Shown here piece by piece: positions 32,154-40,919 of a stretch of 44,330 nt of DNA. The stretch's first letter is position 1. Each line of letters starts with the position of its first letter. The stretch comes from Alphaproteobacteria bacterium. Lineage in GTDB: Bacteria > Pseudomonadota > Alphaproteobacteria > Bin95. The DNA lies in assembly GCA_022822125.1 (NCBI GenBank), contig JAJECF010000175.1:1-44330 (forward strand), written 5' to 3'. The notes below the pieces were generated by a model. The model saw nothing but the letters and a program-made list of their open reading frames with translations. It was not told where the DNA came from and did not search any database. The translations under genes and the position numbers were made by a program.

Positions 32154-32792
32154 TCATTCCTCCGGCAGATGGAGGATGGACACCTCACCCGTATCGGGGC
32201 TGTATGTCATGGCAACGATTGCCCCCAACTCCGGATCGCTCAGCGCCCGCCGGGCGAATATCGGCATGTTCGCCCCGTCGTGCCGGGCTGACGGAACGAC
32301 CAGACCGTCTATTCCTCTTTCCCTCGCTTCCGCGCCCAGTCGGTTGCAGAACGAATAGTCGCTGTCATGCACCAGATCGGGCCAGTCGCGGGCTTTCGAC
32401 CGCAAGTCCTTCTCAAGGCCCGCGAAGGTGCAACGAAAGCCCCGATAGTACGCCGTGCGCTTTCCTTGCGGCTTTCCGGCGTATCCATTTCCGAAGTGAT
32501 AAGCCACTTCCGCTTCCGCAGTCCCGGCTGCAAGCGCGCCATAGAATACGGGAAACGATCCGTCGGAAAACCGAGTTTTGAACTTTGCTTTCCGGCGAAA
32601 CGGTTTATCCAGAAGATATTCCATAGAATTCCGAGAAATTATTTCGGATAGATCGTTCAATATTTCCTCTTGACTCTGAGCATCGAAATCCTGTTCCTCT
32701 ATGAATGCATCATTGCTTATAAATACTTCGGATAACCGGAATACGACACGCCGTTTGTGCTCAGATGGAATTTTGCCTAACACTATCGACAT
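32154..32792 (-). CDS. RES-domain toxin
   Basis: The 212-aa protein has the RES fold residues: R74 (KTRFSDGS), Y84 (PVFYGALAAGTAEAEVAYHF, with E93/E95) and S168 (GIDGLVVPSARHDG). RES toxins act in the cytosol and destroy NAD+ by phosphorolysis or hydrolysis. The conserved body starts at about residue 70; the first 65 residues are an extra N-terminal region. I chose the ATG at 32792 (MSIVLGKIPSE) because it overlaps the antitoxin stop (ATGTCGATAG), giving the usual antitoxin-then-toxin coupling; longer starts reach into the antitoxin. A 60-base line here counts only 40% GC, far below flanking genes. Confidence 0.85.
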   Translation of the reverse strand: MSIVLGKIPSEHKRRVVFRLSEVFISNDAFIEEQDFDAQSQEEILNDLSEIISRNSMEYLLDKPFRRKAKFKTRFSDGSFPVFYGALAAGTAEAEVAYHFGNGYAGKPQGKRTAYYRGFRCTFAGLEKDLRSKARDWPDLVHDSDYSFCNRLGAEARERGIDGLVVPSARHDGANMPIFARRALSDPELGAIVAMTYSPDTGEVSILHLPEE

Positions 32793-33367
32793 CCAGCCGC
32801 GGCTTCCACATATTCTCGAGCCAGTAACAGGCCTTCCATGGAACCACCAAGCATCAAAGACAGAGGTGACTTGTTGTCCAGCATGGAGTGCTCTTCCCGG
32901 AGCCATGCATTCTCCACCTCCAGATCGCGAAATAAAGACCACAAGGTCCTACGAATGCAGAATAGATGACCGATTCTATCCCTAATGTCTCGCCCATGCA
33001 TCTGTCTCTGTCCTTCCAGAATGTCTGAGACATACTGGATATCCTCTGGACCAGATCCCAGCAACATAGCAGCATCCGATAAGTTCAGACGCCAGCACTC
33101 CATCAATTTCCAAACGAATTGAACAGGCCCGGTCAACCTCGTTGTCGTTCCGCCTGGAGAACCTTTGGCCACTTGAGCCCAATCTCCGGACTCAAAAGAC
33201 TCTTTTGTTGATATTTCTCTATCACCGGCCGTCAAATTTGAGCTGTCATGCTTGCTATCTGCAACCACGAAGTGTTCTTGACCCAGAACAGAAAGTTGCT
33301 TCAAGGTATCCTCGGAAATCTGTCCGAAATCGAACTTGTTCCCGGATATTCCTGATTCACCTAGCAT
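32783..33367 (-). CDS. Xre/MbcA/ParS-type antitoxin of the RES system
   Basis: The 194-aa protein is organised as an N-terminal polar region (1-78), a helix-turn-helix-like region (81-135: GPVQFVWKLMECWRLNLSDAAMLLG) and a toxin-binding domain (136-192) with ENAWLREEH, NKSPLSLMLGGSMEGLLLAREYVEAAAG, the W-LR...SPL-LL pattern of DUF2384 antitoxins. These proteins block the RES active site and repress their operon. The first 78 residues are longer than usual. Its ATG overlaps the stop of the Gly-rich gene (ATGCTAG) and its stop overlaps the toxin start, so all three are coupled. Low GC like the toxin. Confidence 0.82.
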   Translation of the reverse strand: MLGESGISGNKFDFGQISEDTLKQLSVLGQEHFVVADSKHDSSNLTAGDREISTKESFESGDWAQVAKGSPGGTTTRLTGPVQFVWKLMECWRLNLSDAAMLLGSGPEDIQYVSDILEGQRQMHGRDIRDRIGHLFCIRRTLWSLFRDLEVENAWLREEHSMLDNKSPLSLMLGGSMEGLLLAREYVEAAAGCR

Positions 33368-33957
33368 AATTCAGCTTCCCTATCGGTAAAGAGGGGCACG
33401 AACAGCACAAAACCATTATCCCCGGCAAACCCCATATCCCCGTTCTCATAACCTTTACCGCCGCCACCGCCGCCGCCGCCTCGACCAATTTCTATTTCGA
33501 AACGATCACCTTTCAGCAGTTCCCTGAGTTTTACAATCCGAATTTCTCCGGGAAACCCCTTACCGCCATTGCCACCATTAGATGTGCTGCGCCCTTCAGC
33601 AGGAGGCACGATCGCTCCGCTTCCGCCACGGCCCCCATCGCCATGGTGACCTCCCATTCCGTCCTTGCCATCGACAGGCCGCCCGTCCAGCAGTGTGGCC
33701 CCGTCGCCACCATTGCCTCCGTTGCCGCCAGCGGCCTCATAGGCTTGGCCCCCAACATTCACGGTAGTTCCACCACCGCCGCCGCCGCCACCGCCGCCGG
33801 ATGCCCCATACATCGTCAACTCTTCCAAGCAGAAGGCACCGCCGCCGCCGCCGCCGCCGCCGGCTGCGCCCGCAATGACAGCAAGGCCGTTCGCAGCGGT
33901 CCAGGGCCACTCGAAGACTCCAGACTCAGTAATCCGTCGCAGTGCGGAATCCTGCAT
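33361..33957 (-). CDS. Glycine-rich protein leading the RES-Xre operon, unknown function
   Basis: The 198-aa protein has about one third glycine (64 by my count). Three pure Gly runs lie at 33-40, 54-63 and 160-167, with GGN/GGD/GDGG-type triplets at 77-86, 101-114 and 128-137. The frame around them (ESGVFEWPWTAANGLAVIAGAAGGG at the start; LLKGDRFEIEIGRGGG and GFVLFVPLF at the end) matches the plan of glycine-rich domains of phage adhesins and tail proteins, where GGX triplets pack as polyglycine-II sandwiches. No signal peptide. GGAGGCGAGAA precedes the ATG at 33957, an excellent SD. Coupled to the antitoxin by a 7-base overlap, it is probably a functional part of the TA unit. Confidence 0.75.
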   Translation of the reverse strand: MQDSALRRITESGVFEWPWTAANGLAVIAGAAGGGGGGGGAFCLEELTMYGASGGGGGGGGGGTTVNVGGQAYEAAGGNGGNGGDGATLLDGRPVDGKDGMGGHHGDGGRGGSGAIVPPAEGRSTSNGGNGGKGFPGEIRIVKLRELLKGDRFEIEIGRGGGGGGGGKGYENGDMGFAGDNGFVLFVPLFTDREAELC

Positions 33958-34058
33958 TTCTCGCCTCCGATAACGCCGCCGTCCGATCCTGCAATGACCG
34001 CTTGGCGCCAAATGTGGTTCAGACCGGACCTGGTGTCCAGCGGAGCTGCCCGCCCCGC

Positions 34059-35039
34059 CTAAGCCGCGCGGATGCAGCGGACCATGTGGCGGGGCGATAG
34101 CTGGATGGCGGCGGGCGGGGCCTCGCAGCGGGGCTCGGCGAAGCGGCAACGGGGCGCGAAGGCGCAGCCGGGGGGCAGCCGCGTCATGTCCGGCGGCGAG
34201 CCCGGTATCGCCTCCAGCGTCTGGCCGCGCAACGAGCCGTGGACCGTGGAGGACAGCAGCCCCTGGGTATAGGGATGGCGGGGATTGCGCATGATCTCGC
34301 GCACCGGCCCCGTCTCCACGAACCGGCCGCCATACATCACCGCGATCCGGTCCGCGATCTCGACCGCCACGCCCACATCGTGGGTGACGAAGATAACCGC
34401 CATGCCAAGCTCGCGCTGCAACTCCCGGAGCAGCAGCAGGATCTGGATCTGCACCGTCGCGTCGAGCGCCGTGGTCGGCTCGTCGGCGAGCAGCAGGCTC
34501 GGATTGCAGCAGAGCGCCAGCGCGATCATCGCGCGCTGGCGCATGCCGCCGGAGAGCTCGTGCGGATAGGCGCGGAGCCTTCGCTCGGGCGAGGGGATGC
34601 GCACCCGGTCGAGCAGGTCTATCGCGCGCCGCCGGGCCTCCTGGCGGCTCGTCCCCTCATGGCGGATAATCGTCTCGGTAATCTGCCGGCCGACGGTATA
34701 GACGGGGTCGAACGCCACCATCGGCTCCTGGAAGATCATGCCGACCTCGGTGCCGCGCAGGTCCGCAAGCGCGCGGTGGCTCATCGCCATCACATCCTGC
34801 CCCGCAAGCTCGATACGCCCGGCAAGCTCGGTCCGGCGGGGAGGCAGCAGGCGCATCAGGGCGCGCAGGGTGACGCTCTTGCCGGAGCCGGACTCGCCCA
34901 GAATGCAGAGCACCTCGCCGGGGTCGAGCGCGAAGGAGACGCCGTTCACCGCATGCACGGTGGCGTCGCGCCCGGTGAAGCGGACCGTGACATCCTCCGC
35001 GCGGAGGACCGGCTCTGTCGCCCGGGCCGCCATGCTCAT
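34059..35039 (-). CDS. Peptide/nickel-type ABC transporter ATP-binding protein (OppD/DppD type)
   Basis: The 326-aa ATPase has Walker A GESGSGKS (48-55), Q-loop IFQEPMVAFDPVYTVGRQI, signature LSGGMRQR, Walker B LLLADEPTTALD and a switch His in VTHDVGVAVEIADRIAVMYGGR. The C-terminal oligopeptide-transporter extension (HPYTQGLLSS... PPGCAFAPRCRFAEPRCE) carries the Cys cluster found in DppD/OppD. The start [10 protein letters not shown] at 35039 overlaps the preceding gene by four bases (ATGA). It is the last gene of the transporter operon; the Gly-rich gene follows after 101 bases on the same strand. Confidence 0.93.
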   Translation of the reverse strand: MSMAARATEPVLRAEDVTVRFTGRDATVHAVNGVSFALDPGEVLCILGESGSGKSVTLRALMRLLPPRRTELAGRIELAGQDVMAMSHRALADLRGTEVGMIFQEPMVAFDPVYTVGRQITETIIRHEGTSRQEARRRAIDLLDRVRIPSPERRLRAYPHELSGGMRQRAMIALALCCNPSLLLADEPTTALDATVQIQILLLLRELQRELGMAVIFVTHDVGVAVEIADRIAVMYGGRFVETGPVREIMRNPRHPYTQGLLSSTVHGSLRGQTLEAIPGSPPDMTRLPPGCAFAPRCRFAEPRCEAPPAAIQLSPRHMVRCIRAA

Positions 35040-36070
35040 GCCGGCGCCTGGCTGTGGCCGGAGCCGGCCACGCGCATATGGCAGGCGACGAGATGGCCGT
35101 TCGCCGCGTCCTGTCCCGCCGCCGGACCGAGGCGCGGCTCGGCGCGGCTGCACACGCTCTCGGCGAAGCGGCAGCGCGTGTGGAAGCGGCATCCGGGCGG
35201 CGGGTCGATGGGGTTTGGCGGGTCGCCAACCAGCGGCGGGGTCTCGGTCCGCCGATCGGGGTCCATCGACGGCATGGCGGACAGCAGCGCCTCGGTATAG
35301 GGATGCTGCATGCGCTCGTAGATGGCGGCTGTCGGGCCGATCTCGACCACCTTGCCGAGATACATCACCAGCACCCGGTCGCTCATATACTGCACGACAT
35401 TGAGGTCGTGCGAGATGAAGATATAGGTAAGCCCGAGTTCCCGCCGGAGCGTGAGCAACAGGTTCAGCACCTGCGCTTCCACCGACTTGTCGAGCGCGGA
35501 GACCGCCTCGTCGAGAATGAGGAGCCTCGGTTCGAGCGCCAGCGCGCGGGCGATGTTCACCCGCTGGCGCTGGCCGCCGGAAAGCTCGTGCGGATAGCGG
35601 CGGATGAATTGCGCCGGGTCGAGACCCACCAGCGAGAAGAGCTCGCGGGCGCGCTCGCGGGCCTCGGCGGCGGACACGCCGTGGACCTTCGGCCCGAACA
35701 TGATCGTGTCCTCGATCGGCAGGCGCGGGTTGAGCGAGGAGTATGAATCCTGAAACACCATCTGCATCCGGCGGCGCAATTCGCGCAGGCCGGCCGCATC
35801 GTCGGGGCGGACGGGCGCGCCGTCGAAGCGGATGTCGCCCGCATCGGCGCGGATGAGATGCATGAGCAGGCGCGCCGTGGTGGACTTGCCGCAGCCCGAT
35901 TCGCCGACAATGCCCAGCACCTCGCCCGGCAGCACATCGAAATCCACATCGTCCACCGCCTGCACCCAGCCGACGGCGCGGTTGAGGATGCCGCCGCGCA
36001 CCGGGAAATATTTGCGCAGGTCCCGCACTTCGAGCAGCGCGCCGTCCTTCGCATCCGGAGCCGGGGTCAC
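35036..36070 (-). CDS. Peptide/nickel-type ABC transporter ATP-binding protein (OppF/DppF type)
   Basis: The 344-aa ATPase starts with GTG at 36070, whose GTGA overlaps the permease stop. Walker A is GESGCGKS (56-63), signature LSGGQRQR, Walker [13 protein letters not shown] (Ala in place of the usual Pro-Thr of DEPTSALD), and [28 protein letters not shown] follows. The C-terminal [17 protein letters not shown] motif is typical of Opp[26 protein letters not shown] near the N-terminus is also an OppF mark. It works as a heterodimer with the OppD-type ATPase. Confidence 0.93.
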   Translation of the reverse strand: MTPAPDAKDGALLEVRDLRKYFPVRGGILNRAVGWVQAVDDVDFDVLPGEVLGIVGESGCGKSTTARLLMHLIRADAGDIRFDGAPVRPDDAAGLRELRRRMQMVFQDSYSSLNPRLPIEDTIMFGPKVHGVSAAEARERARELFSLVGLDPAQFIRRYPHELSGGQRQRVNIARALALEPRLLILDEAVSALDKSVEAQVLNLLLTLRRELGLTYIFISHDLNVVQYMSDRVLVMYLGKVVEIGPTAAIYERMQHPYTEALLSAMPSMDPDRRTETPPLVGDPPNPIDPPPGCRFHTRCRFAESVCSRAEPRLGPAAGQDAANGHLVACHMRVAGSGHSQAPA

Positions 36071-36975
36071 AGCCTTACATCCATGGCGCTGCGGAGCCCG
36101 TCGCTCAACAGGTTGAAGGAGAGCGAGGTGAAGAAGATCATCACGCCGGGAAGGGCCGCCACCCACGGATTGACATAGATCGACTGCCTGAGCGTGTTGA
36201 GCATGAGGCCCCATTCGGGCTCCGGCGGCTCGGTGCCGAGGCCGAGGAAGCTCAAGCCCGACGCCAGGATGATGCTGACGCTGATGAGGCTGGTGGCGTA
36301 GATGAACACCGGCCCGAGCACATTGGAGAGGATATGCACGCGGATGATGGTGAGGCTGCGGGCGCCGCTGGCGCGGGCCGCCTCCACATAGTCGAGCGAG
36401 CGGACCTGGGTGGTCACGCTTTCCGTCACGCGCGTGATCGGCGGTATGAAGACCAGGGTAAGCGACACGATGGCGTTGCCGATGCCGGCGCCGAGCGCGC
36501 CCGAGATCGCGACCGCGAGCAGCACGGAGGGAAAAGCGTAGAAGACGTCCATCACCCGCATGATCGCCATGTTGACCCGGCCGCCGAGGAAGCCGGCGAC
36601 AAGGCCGAGCGTGCCGCCGATGACGAAGGCTATGACAATGGGGCTGATGCCCATGAAGAGCGACAGCCGGCCGCCGTAGAGCAGGCGGGTGAGCATGTCG
36701 CGGCCCATTTCGTCCGCGCCGAGCGGGTATCCGGGCGCCCCGATCTCCGCAAGGCGCCTGAGCATGCTCGCCTTGTAGGGGTCGGCGAGCGCGATGAGGT
36801 CCGCGAATACGGCGGAGAAGACGATGAGCAGTACGACGAACCCGCAGACCATCGTGACCTTGTCGTCGCGGATGCGCCCTCCCACCGTGGTCCAGTAGCC
36901 GCGCGACTGCACGGCCACCTGCGCGGCATCGACGGCGGCCTGCTGCTTGTTGTCGAGGGCGGGCGCGGTCGTCAT
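36067..36975 (-). CDS. Peptide/nickel-type ABC transporter permease (DppC type)
   Basis: The 302-aa membrane protein begins [19 protein letters not shown], a cytosolic tail of about 40 residues before the first helix ([23 protein letters not shown]), as in DppC proteins. [26 protein letters not shown] is the DppC hallmark loop; [28 protein letters not shown] is the EAA-type ATPase contact. The ATG at 36975 overlaps the previous permease stop (ATGA). Confidence 0.94.
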   Translation of the reverse strand: MTTAPALDNKQQAAVDAAQVAVQSRGYWTTVGGRIRDDKVTMVCGFVVLLIVFSAVFADLIALADPYKASMLRRLAEIGAPGYPLGADEMGRDMLTRLLYGGRLSLFMGISPIVIAFVIGGTLGLVAGFLGGRVNMAIMRVMDVFYAFPSVLLAVAISGALGAGIGNAIVSLTLVFIPPITRVTESVTTQVRSLDYVEAARASGARSLTIIRVHILSNVLGPVFIYATSLISVSIILASGLSFLGLGTEPPEPEWGLMLNTLRQSIYVNPWVAALPGVMIFFTSLSFNLLSDGLRSAMDVRL

Positions 36976-37925
36976 CGGCGCGACATCCGGGGGTCGATCG
37001 CCGATTGCAGGATGTCCACGGCCAGGTTGAGCAGCACGAAAAACATGGCGAGCACCAGGATGGTGCCCTGCAGCAGCGGCAGATCGCGCTCGAAGATGGC
37101 GCTGTTGAGCAGCGAGCCGGTTCCCGGCCACTGGAACACGGTCTCGACGAGGATGGAGCCGCCGAGCAGATAGCCGAGTTGCAGGCCCATGACCGCCAGC
37201 GTCGTTGGCGCGGCGTTGCGCACGATGTGAGCCAGCACCTGGCGCTGGAACAGGCCCTTGGCGTGCAGCGCCTGGACGAATTCCTGGTTGAGGATTTCGG
37301 CCACGGTGGCGCGCACCGTGCGGGTAATCAGGCCCATCGGAATGACGGCCAGCGTGATGACGGGCAGCACGAGATGGCGCATATGCTCGGCGTCCCACTC
37401 CCAGGCGGTGGAGCCTCCCGGCCCCATGCCGATGGACGGCAGCACGTTCATCTCGACCGAAAAGACGATGACCAGCACGAGCCCCAGCCAGTAATGCGGA
37501 ACGCTGACGCCGGTGATGGCGATGGAGGTGGCCAGCTTGTCGATCCAGCGGCCCTGGAAGAAGCCGGCAATGCCGCCCAGGATCGCCCCCAGGGTGAAGC
37601 CGAGCAGCGTTCCCCCTGCCGCCAGGATGAAGGTATTGGGCACCGCGATGCGCAGTTCCTCCACCACCTCGCGGCCGCGGGCGACGGACACGCCGAGATC
37701 GCCGACCAGCACCCGTCCGAGCCAGGTGACGTACTGGACCGGCAGCGGCTTGTCGAAGCCGTAGGCCTTGCGCAGGTCCTGCACCATCTCTTCCGGCGCG
37801 TCCGGCGGCACGACGGCGCTCAGCGGGTCGCCCGGCGACATATGCACCAAGGCGAAGACGAGCACCGTCACCCCGAGGCCGATCGGGATGACATAGAGGA
37901 CGCGGCGGATGATGTAGCTGAGCAT
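36972..37925 (-). CDS. Peptide/nickel-type ABC transporter permease (DppB type)
   Basis: The 317-aa membrane protein begins MLSYIIRRVLYVIPIGLGVTVLVFALVHMSPGDPL, the standard DppB opening. LGRVLVGDLGVSVARGREVVEELRIAVPNTFILA and the EAA-type loop FVQALHAKGLFQRQVLAHIVRNAAPT follow. Six transmembrane segments can be placed. It follows the binding-protein gene by 63 bases that hold a strong hairpin. Confidence 0.94.
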   Translation of the reverse strand: MLSYIIRRVLYVIPIGLGVTVLVFALVHMSPGDPLSAVVPPDAPEEMVQDLRKAYGFDKPLPVQYVTWLGRVLVGDLGVSVARGREVVEELRIAVPNTFILAAGGTLLGFTLGAILGGIAGFFQGRWIDKLATSIAITGVSVPHYWLGLVLVIVFSVEMNVLPSIGMGPGGSTAWEWDAEHMRHLVLPVITLAVIPMGLITRTVRATVAEILNQEFVQALHAKGLFQRQVLAHIVRNAAPTTLAVMGLQLGYLLGGSILVETVFQWPGTGSLLNSAIFERDLPLLQGTILVLAMFFVLLNLAVDILQSAIDPRMSRR

Positions 37926-37945
37926 ACGGTCAGCCCGCGCCGGAG

Positions 37946-37974
37946 CGGGCGGTCCGCGGGGTGCGGACCGCCCG
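37946..37974 (-). other. Perfect 12-bp hairpin between binding protein and permease genes
   Basis: Bases 37946-37957 pair perfectly with 37963-37974 around a five-base loop (GGGGT on the plus strand). No T-run follows on the minus strand. It is placed exactly like the hairpin at 9101-9129 in the liv-type operon, and likely shields the binding-protein message. Confidence 0.7.
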
Positions 37975-37988
37975 GCCCGGCCGCCGGC

Positions 37989-39635
37989 CTATTCCATGGT
38001 CACCGGAGTGAGCGACTGGAACCAGTTCCGGGCCTGGATGAAGCCCTTCACGTTCGTCGTCATCGCCCTCGGCGCCACATCGTGGACCACCCACAGGAAG
38101 AGCGCATTGTCCACCTCGCGGGTGTGGACCTTCGCGAGCCAACCGTCGCGCTCCGCGGGGTCGAAGGCGAGCGAGGCGTTCTTCAGCAGCTCGTCCATCT
38201 CCGGGTCGCAGTGGTAGCCCCAGTTCACGCCGGCCGGCGCATGCAGGTCGCAGCGCAGGAAGCGGGTGAAGCTGCTGTAGGGGTCCTGGGTGGTGTAGCT
38301 GACATTGATGCCGTTGGCGCCCTGGGCCTGTTCGGCCTTCGCGCCGGCGCGCCAGCGATCCAGCAGGCTCTGCCACTCCATGACCTCGAACTCGACCTCG
38401 ATGCCGACTTCCTTGAGGTTCTGCTGCATGTATTCGTTCATCGGCAGGGGCAGCATCTGCCCGGAGCCGCTGGCCGAAATCATCATCTTCACCTGGACCG
38501 GGTTGTCGGGTCCGAATCCGGCCTCCGCCAGCAGGGCCCTGGCCGCGTCCGGGTTGTATTCGAGCTTGAAGCTCGGCGACCCGTACCAGGGATCGGCCGG
38601 CGACACATGCCCGCTTGCCTTGACGCCGTAGCCGCCCAGCAGCGAGAGGATGCCGTCGCGGTCGATGGCGAGGTTCGCCGCCTTGCGCACCCGGATGTCG
38701 TTCCAGGGCGAACCCTCGACGCGGCTCAGATGCCAGGACCAGACATGCGGGTAGAGGTTGGAGGAGATCACCATGCCGCGCTCTTCCAGCCTGGGGATGG
38801 CGTCGGGCGCGGGCGCCTCGATCCAGTCCACCTGCCCGGAAAGCAGCGCCGCGGTGCGGGCGTTCGGGTCCGGAATCGGGATCGTGACCACCTTGTCGAG
38901 CTTCGGCTGGCGCGTCTCGTCCCAGTGCTCCTCGAAGGGCACGAACTCGGCGCGCTCGCGCGGCACGATCTGGGTCAGCTTCCACGGGCCCGTGCCGGAG
39001 GGGTCCTGGGCGAACTTGTTCCAGTCGCTGCCGGTGGCCTCGAACTGCGCCGGGCTGGAGATCAGGATGTAGCAGATCTGGTAGGGGAAGAAGCTGTCCG
39101 GAGACTTGGTGGTGAACTCGACCGTGTGCGAGTCGATCTTCTTCCATCCCTTGGTGTTGGTGTCCGCGTCATAGACGAGCGAGGGGATGCGGAAGTTGAC
39201 CAGCGAGGCCATGCGCGCGCTGTATTGCGGCGAGTCCTTGTCGAACAGCCGGTCGAAATTCCAGAGCACCGCATCGGCGTCGAACTCCGAGCCGTCATGG
39301 AATTTCACGCCCTTGCGCAGCTTGAAGGTCCACTTGGTCTTGTCGTTCTCGTCCACCGACCAGCTCTCGGCGAGTCCGGGGATGAGGCCGGAGGCCTTGT
39401 CGGCCGAGCTCATGTCCCAGTTGATGAGCCCGTCATAGAGCATCAGCCCCATGAAGCGGAATCCCTCGAAGCCCTGATCGGGCTGGCCCCAGGAAAGCGG
39501 AATATCCGCGGCGGTCATGCCCACCCGCAGCGTCCCGCCGGCCCGGGCCGGGGCCGAAACGGTGCCGGCGAGCAATATGGCTGCAGCCGCTCCGATCGCC
39601 AGATTGCGAAGCGAAAGTCGTCGTTTCGATCTCAT
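37989..39635 (-). CDS. Peptide/nickel-type ABC transporter substrate-binding protein
   Basis: The 548-aa family 5 extracellular solute-binding protein has a signal peptide MRSKRRLSLRNLAIGAAAAILLAGTVSAPARA, then GGTLRVGMTAADIPLSWGQPDQG. Family marks are GLIPGLAESWSVDENDKTKWTFKLRKGVKFHDGSEFDADAVLWNFDRL and WNDIRVRKAANLAIDRDGI. GGGAGGACAGTA precedes the ATG. The twin-Arg-like RSKRRLS is probably just the basic n-region. Ligand unknown: family members bind oligopeptides, nickel chelates, glutathione or opines. A weak 6-bp hairpin at 39682-39698 lies in the 223-base upstream gap, with no clear promoter. Confidence 0.93.
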   Translation of the reverse strand: MRSKRRLSLRNLAIGAAAAILLAGTVSAPARAGGTLRVGMTAADIPLSWGQPDQGFEGFRFMGLMLYDGLINWDMSSADKASGLIPGLAESWSVDENDKTKWTFKLRKGVKFHDGSEFDADAVLWNFDRLFDKDSPQYSARMASLVNFRIPSLVYDADTNTKGWKKIDSHTVEFTTKSPDSFFPYQICYILISSPAQFEATGSDWNKFAQDPSGTGPWKLTQIVPRERAEFVPFEEHWDETRQPKLDKVVTIPIPDPNARTAALLSGQVDWIEAPAPDAIPRLEERGMVISSNLYPHVWSWHLSRVEGSPWNDIRVRKAANLAIDRDGILSLLGGYGVKASGHVSPADPWYGSPSFKLEYNPDAARALLAEAGFGPDNPVQVKMMISASGSGQMLPLPMNEYMQQNLKEVGIEVEFEVMEWQSLLDRWRAGAKAEQAQGANGINVSYTTQDPYSSFTRFLRCDLHAPAGVNWGYHCDPEMDELLKNASLAFDPAERDGWLAKVHTREVDNALFLWVVHDVAPRAMTTNVKGFIQARNWFQSLTPVTME

Positions 39636-39858
39636 TACTGTCCTCCCAGTCAGAATCCAGGCACGGGCGCCGCAGCACGACCGACCGCGCCGGTCGGCGC
39701 GGCCGCTATCGCGTTCCGGCTACCCTGCCGAAGGCGCAGCTTAGCACGGGAACGGCGATGGCAAACCGCATACCGAATGCGACCGAATTCCATGCTCCCG
39801 CCTTCCCGGACGGATGAGCGGCGGGATATTCTCGAACCATGGAATCGGCGCTTCGATA

Positions 39859-40902
39859 ATGGACATGCCGGAACGCTTGGCGCGGCTCCTTCGGCGCACG
39901 CGCCGCGCCGGCTGGCTGCCGGCGGTCTGCCTCGCCCTGGCGGGAATGGGCGTGCAGGCGGCGGACCCGCCGGACCTCCTCTTTCCCGTGCGTTGCGAGA
40001 TCGGCCGGGACTGCTGGTTCTTCGCCTATATGGACCTCCAGTCCGGGCCCGCCTACCGGGACTACCGCTGCGGGGTCAGGACCTATGAGGGGCACAAGGG
40101 GACGGATATCGCGCCCGTCGATCCGGCCGTCCGGCTGCCCGTCATCGCTGCAGCCGACGGCGTCGTGGCGGGCCTGCGCGACGGGATGGAGGACAGCCCG
40201 GTACGGGGTCCCGACCCGAGCCGGGACGGCAGGGAATGCGGCAATGGCGTCCGTCTGGACCACGGAAGCGGCTGGACGACCCAATACTGCCATTTGCAGC
40301 GCGGCAGCGTCGCGGTGCGCAAGGGCGCGCGGGTCTCGGCGGGGAACCTGCTGGGGCGTACGGGAAGCTCCGGCCGCTCGGAGCTTCCGCATCTGCATTT
40401 CCAGGTCGAGAGGAACGGCCGGCCGGTCGATCCCTTCAGCGGCGCGCAGTCCGCCGATCCGCCGCGCTGCGCCGCGTCAGCCTCCCGCCGGGTGAGAACG
40501 GCGCTGTGGCGGGCCTCCGGCTATCCGGCGCGCTACACGCCGACGATCGTCCATCGCGCCGGCCTCGCGACGGAGGTTCCCGAGAAGGCGCGGGCGCTGC
40601 ATGGCGGCTATCCGCACACCGCGCCGGCGACGGCCCCGGCGCTCGTCGGATACACGGTCCTGCTGGGCGCGCTTTCGGGCACAACCGTCGAGACCGTTAT
40701 CGCCGGGCCGGACGGGCGCATCCTGTTCCGGAACCGGCGTTCGATCGAAAAGGACCGGGCGCGCTACTTCGCCTATGCCGGCAAGCGCCGAAAGTCCGCA
40801 AGGTGGGAGCCGGGCGTTTACCGCGCGGAGTTCATCGTCTCCGGGGAGGCGCCGGCAGGGCCTTTCCGGATCGCGCGCAGGGCGGAGATCACGCTGCAAT
40901 AG
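39859..40902 (+). CDS. M23-family (LytM-like) metallopeptidase, exported
   Basis: The 347-aa protein starts with a basic n-region and hydrophobic core (RRAGWLPAVCLALAGMGVQA), then the peptidase domain: EGHKGTDIAP with zinc ligands H79 and D83, H145 in TQYCHLQ, and PHLHFQV with H178 and H180. All four are present, so cell-wall cleaving activity (glycyl or D,D-peptide bonds) is likely. Extra Cys (C46, C52, C71, C127, C144) may form disulfides in the periplasm. A beta-rich domain fills about residues 225-347. The start is uncertain: ATGs at 39814, 39859 and 39865 all lack a good SD; 39859 gives the best signal peptide. Confidence 0.85.
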   Translation: MDMPERLARLLRRTRRAGWLPAVCLALAGMGVQAADPPDLLFPVRCEIGRDCWFFAYMDLQSGPAYRDYRCGVRTYEGHKGTDIAPVDPAVRLPVIAAADGVVAGLRDGMEDSPVRGPDPSRDGRECGNGVRLDHGSGWTTQYCHLQRGSVAVRKGARVSAGNLLGRTGSSGRSELPHLHFQVERNGRPVDPFSGAQSADPPRCAASASRRVRTALWRASGYPARYTPTIVHRAGLATEVPEKARALHGGYPHTAPATAPALVGYTVLLGALSGTTVETVIAGPDGRILFRNRRSIEKDRARYFAYAGKRRKSARWEPGVYRAEFIVSGEAPAGPFRIARRAEITLQ

Positions 40903-40919
40903 GCCCGGGCGGGCCGTCG

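Noticed and set aside
31438..32157. Programmed ribosomal frameshift in the metallo-hydrolase
   Set aside because: No slippery heptamer is visible at the break (CCTTCAGCAG), and the family is not known for recoding; a two-base loss or sequence error is simpler.
33461..33863. Plus-strand Pro/Ala-rich frames opposite the Gly-rich gene
   Set aside because: They are shadows of the GGC codon tracts. The minus-strand frame has an excellent SD and couples to the antitoxin.
37005..40088. Very long plus-strand frame (about 1,000 codons) over the transporter operon
   Set aside because: It is the antisense shadow of the permease and binding-protein genes, with the same His/Glu/Arg-rich composition and no motif.
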